DNA of 48,266 bases from UMGS172 sp045546915 (lineage in GTDB: Bacteria > Bacillota > Clostridia > Oscillospirales > Acutalibacteraceae), in NCBI GenBank assembly GCA_045546915.1, contig JAZQDU010000004.1, positions 1 to 48,266 on the forward strand, written 5' to 3'. Positions 1-8,212 of this stretch are shown in pieces (within the stretch, counting starts at the first letter, position 1; the number at the start of each line of letters is the position of its first letter). Below the pieces are notes generated by a model. The model was not told the origin of the DNA. It saw only the letters and a program-made list of their open reading frames with translations, and searched no databases. Made by a program: the position numbers and the translations under genes.

Positions 1-30
1 AAAAATTTTTAAAAAAACATACAATTTATC

Positions 31-70
31 ACTTTAAAGTATTGACAATGTCGCTTTAAAGTGGTAAAAT
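31..70 (+). promoter_or_regulatory. Promoter with paired palindromic operator for the symporter gene
   Basis: TTGACA at 42-47 and TAAAAT at 65-70 are separated by 17 bp, a good vegetative promoter 31 bp before the symporter ATG. The palindrome ACTTTAAAGT occurs at 31-40 and GCTTTAAAGT at 53-62, 22 bp apart (about two helical turns). One copy is upstream of the -35 box and the other lies in the spacer. This is the geometry of a repressor operator, but the regulator is unknown. Confidence 0.7.
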
Positions 71-101
71 CTGTATAAATCAAGTAGAAGGCAGTGATTT
101 T

Positions 102-1643
102 ATGCTAATTAAAATTTCAATGTTGGTCGTTTTCTTTGCGGTTATGCTGTTTGTTGGCTTTATCTGTCGCAAAAAATCAACCGACGTTAACGGTTTCGTT
201 TTAGGGGGCAGGTCGGTTGGTCCTTGGCTTACCGCTTTTGCTTATGGTACATCATATTTTTCCGCAGTAATTTTTGTCGGTTACGCAGGTCAGTTCGGCT
301 GGAAGTTTGGAATTGCATCAACCTGGATAGGTATAGGTAATGCTGTCTTAGGTTCTTTACTTGCTTGGGTTATCTTAGGCAGAAGAACAAGGCTTATGTC
401 TCAACATCTTAATTCTGCTACTATGCCTGAGTTTTTTGGCAAAAGGTTTTTAAGTCCTGCATTAAAAATAGCAGCATCAATTATCGTTTTTATCTTCCTT
501 ATTCCATATACTGCTTCACTTTACAACGGTTTATCACGCCTTTTTTCAATGGCATTTCCGGGTATTGATTATTCAGTATGTGTTGTAGTTATGGCAATTT
601 TAACCGGTGTATATGTAATAGCAGGCGGATATATGGCAACTGCCATTAATGATTTTATTCAAGGAATAATAATGATTGTCGGTATTGTTTTGGTTATAGC
701 TTCAGTGCTTTCTCAAAACGGCGGTTTTACCGAGGCATTAAATGCTCTTGCTGAGGTAGAGGCTAATGGAAGTGCACCCGGTGCATTTAACTCGTTCTTT
801 GGTCCAAACCCGTTAAGTCTTATGTTTGTAGTTGTTCTTACGTCGTTAGGCACGTGGGGACTTCCACAGATGGTCCAGAAATTCTATGCTATTAAAAGTG
901 AAAAGGATATTAATAAGGGAACTATTATTTCAACATTATTTGCCGTTATAGTCGCCGGTGGTTGTTATTTTTTGGGTGGTTTTGGCAGATTGTTCTCAAG
1001 TAGATTAAACGTTGTAAACGATATGCCCGAAGGCGGATATGATTCGATTATTCCAACCATTTTAGACGGACTTCCCGATGCTTTAATCGGTGTTGTTATA
1101 GTGCTAGTACTTTCGGCATCAATGTCAACACTGTCGTCTTTAGTTCTTGCTTCAAGTTCAACCATGACGCTCGACCTTATTAAGGGACATGTTGTGAAAA
1201 ATATGAGCGAGAAAAAGCAGGTTATTGTATTAAGGGGTTTAATCGTTGTGTTCATTGTAATTTCTGCTGTTATTGCACTTAATAAAGATAAACTTGGCTA
1301 TATTGCCGATATGATGGGCATTTCTTGGGGTGCTTTGGCAGGTGCGTTCTTAGCACCGTTTTTGTACGGTTTATACTGGAAGAGAACTACTAAGATTGCC
1401 TGTTTTGTAAGTTTTGGTTTTGGTGCAGGAATCATGGTACTTAATATGCTCGCCAACAGCCTTTTCCCGTCTGTTTTAAAGTCGCCAATCAACTGTGGCG
1501 TAATCGCAATGATTGGAGGACTTATTTTAGTTCCTGTAGTTAGTTTACTTACTCCAAAGCAGAATAAAGAAAAAACCGACGAAATGTTCTCTTGCTACAA
1601 TCGTGAAGTTGTAGTTCAGTCTAAGGAATCGTTAGGTCAATAA
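102..1643 (+). CDS. Sodium:solute symporter (SSS family)
   Basis: A 513-aa polytopic membrane protein. It has about 13 hydrophobic segments, and the N-terminal pattern (FVLGGRSVGPWLTAFAYGTSYFSA, residues about 31-54, in part) is typical of the PutP/PanF/SSS fold. These carriers import small organic acids, amino acids, vitamins or sugars with Na+. The start has its own promoter (42-70). The next genes handle aromatic or other carboxylic acids, so an organic-acid substrate is a reasonable inference, but the sequence does not define it. A weak terminator and a new promoter separate it from the downstream operon. Confidence 0.9.
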   Translation: MLIKISMLVVFFAVMLFVGFICRKKSTDVNGFVLGGRSVGPWLTAFAYGTSYFSAVIFVGYAGQFGWKFGIASTWIGIGNAVLGSLLAWVILGRRTRLMSQHLNSATMPEFFGKRFLSPALKIAASIIVFIFLIPYTASLYNGLSRLFSMAFPGIDYSVCVVVMAILTGVYVIAGGYMATAINDFIQGIIMIVGIVLVIASVLSQNGGFTEALNALAEVEANGSAPGAFNSFFGPNPLSLMFVVVLTSLGTWGLPQMVQKFYAIKSEKDINKGTIISTLFAVIVAGGCYFLGGFGRLFSSRLNVVNDMPEGGYDSIIPTILDGLPDALIGVVIVLVLSASMSTLSSLVLASSSTMTLDLIKGHVVKNMSEKKQVIVLRGLIVVFIVISAVIALNKDKLGYIADMMGISWGALAGAFLAPFLYGLYWKRTTKIACFVSFGFGAGIMVLNMLANSLFPSVLKSPINCGVIAMIGGLILVPVVSLLTPKQNKEKTDEMFSCYNREVVVQSKESLGQ

Positions 1644-1648
1644 ATTTT

Positions 1649-1702
1649 AAGGCGCAGTTTTTTAACTTGCGCCTTGATTTGCTTTAATAAATGTTGTATA
1701 AT
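1649..1702 (+). promoter_or_regulatory. Terminator-like hairpin and promoter of the ligase-iorAB operon
   Basis: AAGGCGCA at 1649-1656 pairs with TGCGCCTT at 1668-1675, a modest hairpin after the symporter gene. A promoter overlaps its end: TTGATT at 1674-1679, a 17-bp spacer, and TATAAT at 1697-1702, followed by a GAGGA ribosome site before the ATG at 1740. Confidence 0.6.
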
Positions 1703-1739
1703 AATGCAATAAATTGTCGTAGAAAGACGAGGAAATGTA

Positions 1740-3377
1740 ATGCCGATTACCGAAATTCTGCAAAAGAACGCAGAAATCTATCCAAACGATATAAGTCTTG
1801 TTGAGATTAACCCTAAATTAGAGAATCAGTCCAGACTTACTTGGCGCGAATATTCTCTCATTGAGGCCAATCCCAACGAAGTATACCGCAAGGAAATTAA
1901 TTGGAGCGAATTTAATAAAAAGGCAAACCGTTTTGCCAACCTTCTTATGTCAAGAGGCATAAAGAAAGGGGATAAGGTGGCAATTTTACTTATGAATTGT
2001 ATTGAATGGTTGCCTATCTATTTTGGTGTTTTAAAAACGGGTGCTTTGGCTGTACCTCTTAACTATCGATATGCCGCTGACGAGATTAAATATTGTCTTG
2101 AGTTATCGGATGCCGATGTGTTGGTTTTCGGACCTGAATTTACAGGACGTGTTGAAGAAATATGTTCAAAGGTTAAACGGGTAAAAATGTGGCTTTATCA
2201 CGGCGAGGATTGTCCGACATTTGCCGAAAGTTACGATAATCTTGTTTCGTACTGTTCTTCTAAAAATCCAAATATAAGTTTATGTGATGACGATGAAGCG
2301 GCAATTTACTTCTCCTCAGGTACTACTGGTTTTCCAAAAGCCATTATTCATAAGCATTTAAGCCTTATGCACTCATGCAAAACCGAGCAGAATCATCACG
2401 GACAAACAAAGGATGATGTTTTTCTCTGCATTCCGCCTTTATATCATACCGGTGCCAAAATGCATTGGTTCGGTAGTTTTTTAGTAGGTGGTAAGGCTGT
2501 AATTCTTAAAGGAATTAAGCCTGAGTGGGTTTTAAAAGCTGCATCTGAGGAAAAATGTTCTATTGTTTGGTTGTTGGTGCCTTGGGCACAGGATATACTT
2601 GATGCAATCGACCGTGGTGAAATTGACATTAATAATTATGACCTTTCACGTTGGAGACTTATGCACATGGGTGCTCAACCTATTCCGCCAAGTCTTATAA
2701 AACGCTGGAAACAAATTTTCCCAAACCATGCATACGATACAAACTATGGTCTTTCTGAGTCGATTGGTCCGGGTTGTGTTCATTTGGGTGTCGAAAATGA
2801 ACATAAAGTCGGTGCTATCGGTAAGGCAGGATTTGGATGGGAAACTAAAATCGTTGATGAAAACGGTAATATTGTTGCAAGAGGCGATGTTGGAGAGTTG
2901 GCTGTTAAAGGCCCCGGCGTTATGACCGCATATTATAAGGACGAAAAAGCAACAAACGACGTTTTAAGAGACGGTTGGTTGTATACCGGTGATATGGCAT
3001 CTGAAGATGAGGATGGTTTTATCTATCTTGTTGACCGCAAAAAGGATGTTATTATTTCGGGTGGTGAAAATCTTTATCCCGTTCAGATTGAGGATTTTTT
3101 ACGCAAACACGAAATGATAAGTGATGTTGCAGTCATCGGTCTTCCTGATGCAAGACTTGGTGAAATTGCAACGGCTGTCATTCAAGTAAAAGAAGGTTGT
3201 ACTTTAACCGAACAAGATATTGAAGATTTTTGTCTTGATATGCCGCGTTATAAAAGACCTCGTAAGGTGATTTTTGCTGATGTGCCGAGAAATCCCACCG
3301 GCAAAATTGAAAAGCCAAAACTTCGTAAGATTTACTGCGGAGAAAGTGTTGTTGCTAAGCAAAACGAGATTAATTAA
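1740..3377 (+). CDS. AMP-forming acyl/aryl-CoA synthetase (class I adenylate-forming enzyme)
   Basis: A 545-aa ANL-superfamily ligase. The P-loop SSGTTGFPK is at about residues 192-200, the YGLSES motif (A5) at about 338-343, and GWLYTGDM plus the hinge DRKKDVIISGGENLYP lie near 415-445. The catalytic lysine of PTGKIEK is about residue 522. The reaction would be carboxylic acid + ATP + CoA to acyl-CoA + AMP + PPi. It is the first gene of the operon, 12 bp before iorA, so it may activate an aryl acid or the acid taken up by the symporter. The substrate cannot be read from the sequence. It is distinct from the PaaK-type ligase encoded three genes later. Confidence 0.88.
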   Translation: MPITEILQKNAEIYPNDISLVEINPKLENQSRLTWREYSLIEANPNEVYRKEINWSEFNKKANRFANLLMSRGIKKGDKVAILLMNCIEWLPIYFGVLKTGALAVPLNYRYAADEIKYCLELSDADVLVFGPEFTGRVEEICSKVKRVKMWLYHGEDCPTFAESYDNLVSYCSSKNPNISLCDDDEAAIYFSSGTTGFPKAIIHKHLSLMHSCKTEQNHHGQTKDDVFLCIPPLYHTGAKMHWFGSFLVGGKAVILKGIKPEWVLKAASEEKCSIVWLLVPWAQDILDAIDRGEIDINNYDLSRWRLMHMGAQPIPPSLIKRWKQIFPNHAYDTNYGLSESIGPGCVHLGVENEHKVGAIGKAGFGWETKIVDENGNIVARGDVGELAVKGPGVMTAYYKDEKATNDVLRDGWLYTGDMASEDEDGFIYLVDRKKDVIISGGENLYPVQIEDFLRKHEMISDVAVIGLPDARLGEIATAVIQVKEGCTLTEQDIEDFCLDMPRYKRPRKVIFADVPRNPTGKIEKPKLRKIYCGESVVAKQNEIN

Positions 3378-3389
3378 AGGAGTTTACAT

Positions 3390-5129
3390 ATGAAAAAATT
3401 ATTGATAGGTAACGCCGCAGTAGCACGTGGTGCTTATGAAGCAGGTGTTAACGTTGTGGCTTCTTATCCCGGTACGCCAAGTACTGAGATTACTGAAGAA
3501 GTTGCAAAATTTGATGAAGTATATTCTGAGTGGTCACCTAACGAAAAGGTTGCCGCTGAGGTTGCTATAGGTGCTTCTATTGCAGGTGCCAGAGCCATGA
3601 GTTGTATGAAGCATGTTGGCCTTAATGTAATGGCTGACCCTGTGTTTACGGTTAGTTATTCGGGTGTAAACGGCGGTCTTGTTTTCTGTGTTGCTGATGA
3701 CCCCGGTATGCATTCATCCCAGAACGAACAAGATTCTCGCCATTATGCTAAGGCATCTAAGATAATGATGCTTGAGCCTTCGGATTCGGCTGAGTGTAAA
3801 GAATATACAAAAATGGCTTTCGAACTTTCGGAGAAATTTGATACTCCTGTATTTATTCGTTTGTCAACCCGCGTTTCACATTCACAGAGCCTTGTAGAAC
3901 TTTGTGACCGTGAAAATGTTGAGGTTAAGCCTTATGAAAAAAACATTGGCAAATATGTTATGATGCCCGCCAATGCTATCAAACGCCATGTTGTTGTTGA
4001 AGATAGAATTGCTGCGCTTAAATGTTATGCCGAAACCTCATCACTTAACAATGTTGAAAATAACGGCTCTAAAATTGGCGTTATTACTGCAGGTATTTCA
4101 TATGCTTATGCAAAAGAGGCTTTGGGTGAAAAGGTTGACTTTTTAAAACTTGGAATGGTTTATCCGCTGCCTGATAAAATGTTAAAACAGTTTGCTGACA
4201 GCCATGACAAAGTATACGTTATTGAAGAACTTGACCCCGTTATTGAGGAACATTGCAGAGCGCTTGGCATTACTAATATTGTTGGAAAAGAAAAGTTTAC
4301 TTTGCTTGGTGAATATACACCCACAATGATTAAGCAAACTGTTTTAGGTGAAACTGCACCCCAAACATTTGAACTTAAAGAGCCTATTCCTGTAAGACCT
4401 CCTGTTATGTGCGCAGGTTGTCCTCATAGAGGTACTTTTTATGTACTTAAAAAGTTGGGACTTACCGTTTCGGGTGATATTGGCTGTTATACTTTGGGTG
4501 CTGCGTTGCCTTTGCAATCGGTTGATACTACCATTTGTATGGGCGCATCGGTTAGTGCCGCACTCGGTATGGCAAAGGCTCAAGGAGCCGAATTTAACAA
4601 AAAACTCGTATCGGTTATTGGTGATTCGACTTTTATGCATTCGGGTATTACCGGACTTGTTGATATTGTTTATAATAAAGGCAACAACACGGTTATTATT
4701 CTTGATAACTCCATTACCGGTATGACAGGACATCAGAATAATCCTACAACCGGTTATACAATAAAGGGCGAGGAAACCAAACAGGTTAATTTAATTGCTC
4801 TTTGTAAATCAATCGGTGTTGAGCACGTTGTTGTGGCTGACCCGTTCGATGTTAAAACCTTTGAAAAGGTAGTAAAAGAAGAAGTCGAAAGGGAAGAGCC
4901 GTCGGTTATTATTGCACAACGTCCTTGTGCTTTGCTTAAGTCGGTTAAATATGTTGGTCACTGCAAAATTACCGATAACTGCAAAAATTGTAAGATGTGT
5001 ATGAAACTTGGTTGTCCTGCTATTACCATTAAGAACGATAAGGTTGTTATTGATAATACTCAGTGCAACGGTTGTGGACTTTGTATTAATGTTTGTCCCT
5101 TTAAGGCTATTGAAAAGGAGGAGATTTAA
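3390..5129 (+). CDS. iorA: Indolepyruvate:ferredoxin oxidoreductase, alpha subunit
   Basis: A 579-aa protein with IorA architecture: a pyrimidine-binding domain first, then a ThDP-binding domain with CAGCPHRGTF (about residue 341), GDIGCYTLG and the GDSTFMHSGI...DN motif. It ends with two [4Fe-4S] clusters, CKNCKMCMKLGCP and CNGCGLCINVCP. With IorB it oxidatively decarboxylates aryl 2-oxoacids (indolepyruvate, phenylpyruvate, hydroxyphenylpyruvate) to aryl-acetyl-CoA and reduces ferredoxin. AAAGGAG lies just before the start. The iorB ATG follows the stop codon directly. Confidence 0.95.
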   Translation: MKKLLIGNAAVARGAYEAGVNVVASYPGTPSTEITEEVAKFDEVYSEWSPNEKVAAEVAIGASIAGARAMSCMKHVGLNVMADPVFTVSYSGVNGGLVFCVADDPGMHSSQNEQDSRHYAKASKIMMLEPSDSAECKEYTKMAFELSEKFDTPVFIRLSTRVSHSQSLVELCDRENVEVKPYEKNIGKYVMMPANAIKRHVVVEDRIAALKCYAETSSLNNVENNGSKIGVITAGISYAYAKEALGEKVDFLKLGMVYPLPDKMLKQFADSHDKVYVIEELDPVIEEHCRALGITNIVGKEKFTLLGEYTPTMIKQTVLGETAPQTFELKEPIPVRPPVMCAGCPHRGTFYVLKKLGLTVSGDIGCYTLGAALPLQSVDTTICMGASVSAALGMAKAQGAEFNKKLVSVIGDSTFMHSGITGLVDIVYNKGNNTVIILDNSITGMTGHQNNPTTGYTIKGEETKQVNLIALCKSIGVEHVVVADPFDVKTFEKVVKEEVEREEPSVIIAQRPCALLKSVKYVGHCKITDNCKNCKMCMKLGCPAITIKNDKVVIDNTQCNGCGLCINVCPFKAIEKEEI

Positions 5130-5696
5130 ATGACTACTAATATTATGATTGTCGGTGTTGGCGGTCAGGGAACTCTTCTTGCTAGCCGTGTTTTGGGTAA
5201 TGCTGTTATTAATCAAGGTTACGATGTTAAAATTTCTGAGGTTCACGGTATGAGCCAACGTGGTGGCAGCGTTGTTACATATGTTAAATATGGTGATAAG
5301 GTTCATTCGCCTATAATTGACCGCGGTGAGGCAGATATTATTCTCGCATTCGAGTTGTTGGAAGCATTAAGAGCATTACCGTATCTTAAAAAAGGCGGTA
5401 AAATGATTGTTAACAATCAACAGATTGACCCTATGCCGGTTATTACCGGTGCTGCAAAGTACCCTGAGAATATTGTTGAAACCTTAAGCGAAGTTGCTGA
5501 TGTGACTGTTGCTGATGCTTTGTCACTTGCAAAAGAGGCAGGTAATATTAAAGCGGTTAATATTGTTCTTATAGGAGTTATGGCTAAGAAGAGCGATATC
5601 CCGTACGAGTGCTGGGTGGAGACTATTAAAAATACTGTTCCTGCAAAGTTCTTAGAGGTTAACCTCAAAGCCTTTGATTTGGGTTATTCTATTTAA
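5130..5696 (+). CDS. iorB: Indolepyruvate:ferredoxin oxidoreductase, beta subunit
   Basis: A 188-aa protein of the pyruvate/ketoisovalerate oxidoreductase gamma-type family. It begins with the conserved GVGGQGTLLASRVLG (residues about 8-22) and has the EVHGMSQRGGSV motif near residue 37. It is the partner of IorA and contributes to the CoA/2-oxoacid site. Its start codon abuts the iorA stop, and the AAGGAGGAG ribosome site lies inside the end of iorA, so translation is probably coupled. The length is normal for IorB. Confidence 0.95.
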   Translation: MTTNIMIVGVGGQGTLLASRVLGNAVINQGYDVKISEVHGMSQRGGSVVTYVKYGDKVHSPIIDRGEADIILAFELLEALRALPYLKKGGKMIVNNQQIDPMPVITGAAKYPENIVETLSEVADVTVADALSLAKEAGNIKAVNIVLIGVMAKKSDIPYECWVETIKNTVPAKFLEVNLKAFDLGYSI

Positions 5697-5708
5697 AGGG
5701 GTTTTATT

Positions 5709-7019
5709 ATGAGTAAATATTATCAACCTGAAATTGAAACTGCATCGGTTGAGGAACTAAGGAAAATTCAAAGTGAAAGATTAGTAGCACAGGTAAAACA
5801 TGTTTGGGATAACGTGCCTTATTACCGTAAAAAAATGGAAGAAAATGGCGTTACACCTGATGATATTAAAAGTGTTGATGACCTTTATAAACTTCCCTTT
5901 GTTACTAAGGATGATTTGAGGGAATGTTATCCTTACGGTCTTCTTGCAAAACCGCTTTCAGACTGTGTTAGAATTCAGTCAACTTCGGGTACTACCGGAA
6001 AGCGTGTTGTAGCGTTCTACACTCAGCACGATATCGACCTTTGGGAAGATTGCTGCGCACGTGCTATTACGGCTGTAGGCGGTACTAAGGAAGATGTTTG
6101 TCAGGTTTGCTATGGTTATGGCTTGTTTACCGGTGGACCCGGTCTTCATGGAGGTTCTCATAAGGTTGGTTGCCTTACATTGCCGATGTCTTCGGGTAAT
6201 ACCGACCGTCAGTTACAGTTTATGACCGATTTAGGCGCTACAATCATTTGCTGTACACCGTCTTATGCTGCATATCTTGCCGAGTCGATTAATGAGCAGG
6301 GAATAAGGGATAAAATTAAACTCAAAGCAGGCATTTTCGGCGCTGAGGCATGGAGTGAAAGCATGCGTCGAGATATTGAGCAAAAATTGGGAATCAAAGC
6401 ATATGATATTTATGGACTTACTGAAATTTCAGGTCCCGGTGTAAGTTTCGAATGTGAAGAACAGACGGGAATGCATGTTAATGAAGACCATTTTATTCCT
6501 GAAATTATTGACCCTGAAACAGGTGAAGTTTTGCCGTTAGGAGAAAAGGGCGAACTTGTATTTACGTCTATTTCTAAAGAGGCTTTTCCGTTGCTTCGCT
6601 ATAGAACAAAGGATATCTGTGTTTTATCGCGTGAAAAATGTTCTTGCGGACGTACTCTTATAAAGATGGCTAAACCAATGGGCAGAAGTGACGATATGCT
6701 TATTATCCGCGGTGTTAACGTGTTCCCGTCCCAAATTGAGGAAGTTCTTATTGAGGTCGGCGGTGGAGATATTACACCTAATTACCTTATTACAGTTGAC
6801 CGTATTAATAATACCGATACTTTTGACCTTGATGTTGAAATGAGTGAAGAACTTTTCTCAGACGATGTTAAATCGGTTGCAAAAATTGAGAAAAATATTA
6901 CTGAGAAACTTCGTTCAATGCTCGGCCTTGGCGTAAATGTTCATCTTGTTAATCCTAAGACGATAACAAGAAGCGAAGGTAAAGCAAAACGCGTTATTGA
7001 TAAACGCAATCTTATTTAA
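5709..7019 (+). CDS. paaK: Phenylacetate-CoA ligase
   Basis: A 436-aa PaaK-family adenylate-forming enzyme. The ATP loop STSGTTGKR is at about residues 92-100, YGLTEISGPGVSFEC near 235-250, LLRYRTKD near 295, and the C-terminal lid ends in RSEGKAKRV. It interconverts aryl acetate and aryl-acetyl-CoA. Next to iorAB it can work with the oxidoreductase; in archaea and Clostridia related ligase/IOR pairs serve aromatic amino-acid catabolism. Direction of flux (acid release with ATP gain, or reductive carboxylation) is not determined. It is 12 bp from iorB and 12 bp from the ACT gene. Confidence 0.93.
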   Translation: MSKYYQPEIETASVEELRKIQSERLVAQVKHVWDNVPYYRKKMEENGVTPDDIKSVDDLYKLPFVTKDDLRECYPYGLLAKPLSDCVRIQSTSGTTGKRVVAFYTQHDIDLWEDCCARAITAVGGTKEDVCQVCYGYGLFTGGPGLHGGSHKVGCLTLPMSSGNTDRQLQFMTDLGATIICCTPSYAAYLAESINEQGIRDKIKLKAGIFGAEAWSESMRRDIEQKLGIKAYDIYGLTEISGPGVSFECEEQTGMHVNEDHFIPEIIDPETGEVLPLGEKGELVFTSISKEAFPLLRYRTKDICVLSREKCSCGRTLIKMAKPMGRSDDMLIIRGVNVFPSQIEEVLIEVGGGDITPNYLITVDRINNTDTFDLDVEMSEELFSDDVKSVAKIEKNITEKLRSMLGLGVNVHLVNPKTITRSEGKAKRVIDKRNLI

Positions 7020-7031
7020 CGGAGGTATTAT

Positions 7032-7454
7032 ATGTTTATTAAACAACTTTCTATTTTTGTTGAAAATAAACTCGGAAGACTTCATGCTATTATGGATGCT
7101 CTTAGTGATAATGGCATTAATATAGTTGCGTTGTCAATAGCCGATACTACTGATTTCGGTATACTTCGTGTTATTGTAAGCGATGTCGTTAAAGCAAAAG
7201 CTGTTTTGAAGGATATTGGTGTTATTTCTAAGGTTACGGACGTTATTGCTGTTTACTTGGATCATCGCGTTGGCGGACTTGCTGCTGTGCTTGACCACAT
7301 TTCTGATGCCGGACTTAGCATCAACTATATGTATGCATTTTTAGGCCGTACCGAAGGCAAAGCATTAATGGTTATGAAACCTGATGACATGGAAAAAGCA
7401 GTTGAAGTTTTTGAAACCAACGGTATAAAACTTGCAGCACCCCAAGAAATTTAA
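7032..7454 (+). CDS. Tandem ACT-domain protein
   Basis: A 140-aa protein made of two ACT domains (about residues 1-68 and 70-140). The first begins with KQLSIFVENKLGRLHAI, the usual start of a ligand-sensing ACT fold. There is no catalytic domain. Stand-alone tandem-ACT proteins are frequent neighbours of iorAB/paaK in anaerobes and probably sense an aromatic amino acid or aryl-CoA-related metabolite to adjust the pathway; this role is inferred. A GGAGG site precedes the ATG. It is the last gene of the operon, and its terminator appears to have been split (7458-7473 / 8945-8960). Confidence 0.85.
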   Translation: MFIKQLSIFVENKLGRLHAIMDALSDNGINIVALSIADTTDFGILRVIVSDVVKAKAVLKDIGVISKVTDVIAVYLDHRVGGLAAVLDHISDAGLSINYMYAFLGRTEGKALMVMKPDDMEKAVEVFETNGIKLAAPQEI

Positions 7455-7457
7455 GAT

Positions 7458-7473
7458 AATAAAAAAGACACCC
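7458..7473 (+). terminator. Left half of a split bidirectional terminator
   Basis: AATAAAAAAGACACCC at 7458-7473 is the exact reverse complement of 8945-8960. With the next bases GATA as loop, the two halves would form a 16-bp terminator hairpin serving both the paaK operon and the convergent tRNA-Ser gene. They now lie 1471 bp apart. Confidence 0.7.
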
Positions 7474-7477
7474 GATA

Positions 7478-7672
7478 GAGGCACCCTCCGTAAGGAAGGT
7501 GCCTCAGTTATATTCGCCTTGCGGCGAGTTATATTGCTTCGCAGTGATATTCGGCTTACGCCGAGTGGTATTCGCTTCGCAAGTTTTGCATGCGAATAAA
7601 ATAACACTGAAACCGCGAGGTTTCAATATCACTATTGCCATAAGGCAATAATATCACTCCGACAAAGTCGGA
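7478..7672. repeat. Array of eight different hairpins with a common linker
   Basis: Stems and loops in order: 7478-7505 (12-bp stem, one G-T pair), 7514-7527 TCGCC/GGCGA, 7533-7545 ATTGC/GCAGT, 7551-7564 TCGGC/GCCGA, 7570-7597 ATTCGC/GCGAAT with an inner GCAA/TTGC stem, 7608-7625 TGAAACC/GGTTTCA, 7634-7649 ATTGCC/GGCAAT, 7658-7672 TCCGAC/GTCGGA. Linkers are GTTATATT, GTGATATT and GTGGTATT on the left. On the right they are the reverse complement (AATATCACT twice, AATATAACT), so the linker orientation flips around the fifth hairpin. The last linker touches the promoter of the next gene. Not a CRISPR: the conserved part is only about 8 bp and the variable part is palindromic. Confidence 0.8.
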
Positions 7673-7679
7673 ATATAAC

Positions 7680-7708
7680 TTGAAAGATTATTATTTTTCA
7701 TATATAAT
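7680..7708 (+). promoter_or_regulatory. Promoter of the four-helix-bundle gene
   Basis: TTGAAA at 7680-7685, a 17-bp spacer, and TATAAT at 7703-7708. GAGGTGG at 7716-7722 follows, and sets the TTG start at 7728. Confidence 0.7.
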
Positions 7709-7727
7709 AATTTTAGAGGTGGTAACT

Positions 7728-8078
7728 TTGGCTGATAGTATTTTAAGAGATAAAGCAAAGGAATTTGCAAAAACTGTTGTTTTTCTCTGTCGTGATATGA
7801 AATCAAACCATAAAGAATCTGTTTTAATAAATCAGCTTCTTCGCTCTGCAACTTCAATCGGTGCTAATTTGCACGAAGCACAATACGCACAAGGAACGAA
7901 AGATTTTATTTCTAAACTTGAGATTGCACAAAAAGAGTGTTATGAAACTGAATATTGGCTTGAACTTCTATTTGAAACAAATTGCATGAACGAAGAAAAT
8001 TATAAAACATTACAAAACGATTGCGGTGCAATTCGCAGAATGTTAATATCCTCGCTTAAAACTATAAAATCTAAATAA
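7728..8078 (+). CDS. Four-helix-bundle protein (S23/IVS, Avd-like family)
   Basis: About 116 aa from the TTG at 7728, chosen because GAGGTGG lies 5 bp upstream. An in-frame TTG at 7680 is the -35 box. The sequence is fully helical, with the family pattern FAKTVVFLCRDMK, LLRSATSIGANLHEAQYAQ, FISKLEIAQKECYETEYWLELL and a C-terminal RRMLISSLKTIKS. The family was first seen as the protein of intervening sequences in 23S rRNA genes and is related to the accessory protein Avd of diversity-generating retroelements; its molecular role is not settled, and basic helices suggest nucleic-acid binding. No 23S rRNA or reverse transcriptase is nearby. The gene sits in an element with a hairpin array directly upstream. 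Confidence 0.88.
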   Translation: MADSILRDKAKEFAKTVVFLCRDMKSNHKESVLINQLLRSATSIGANLHEAQYAQGTKDFISKLEIAQKECYETEYWLELLFETNCMNEENYKTLQNDCGAIRRMLISSLKTIKSK

Positions 8079-8081
8079 GGG

Positions 8082-8120
8082 TTTGGGCTAAGCCCAAAAA
8101 GTATTTGTACATACAAATGC
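8082..8120 (+). repeat. Two small hairpins after the four-helix-bundle gene
   Basis: TTTGGGC (8082-8088) pairs with GCCCAAA (8092-8098) across a TAA loop. GTATTTGTA (8101-8109) pairs with TACAAATGC (8112-8120) across a two-base gap. Neither has a T-tract. They may belong to the same structured element. Confidence 0.55.
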
Positions 8121-8170
8121 GATGCTGGTTCTATCTGAATAATTAAACTTTGCAAAAGAAGATTCGATCA

Positions 8171-8212
8171 AAAAAAGATATGAGAGAAAACAGAATCTCT
8201 CATATCTTTTTT
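8171..8212. terminator. Bidirectional terminator
   Basis: AAAAAAGATATGAGAG at 8171-8186 pairs exactly with CTCTCATATCTTTTTT at 8197-8212, with a 10-base loop. It separates the four-helix-bundle gene (+) from the converging membrane-protein gene (-), whose stop codon overlaps its right arm. Confidence 0.9.

Noticed and set aside
4809..5306. A 165-aa open frame on the minus strand
   Set aside because: Antisense to iorA and iorB, whose motifs and ribosome sites are clear.
7478..7672. CRISPR array
   Set aside because: The units are palindromes of different sequence and the constant part is about 8 bp and changes orientation; no cas genes are nearby.
7728..8078. Diversity-generating retroelement, because of the Avd-like protein
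   Set aside because: No reverse transcriptase, template repeat or variable repeat is seen in the window.
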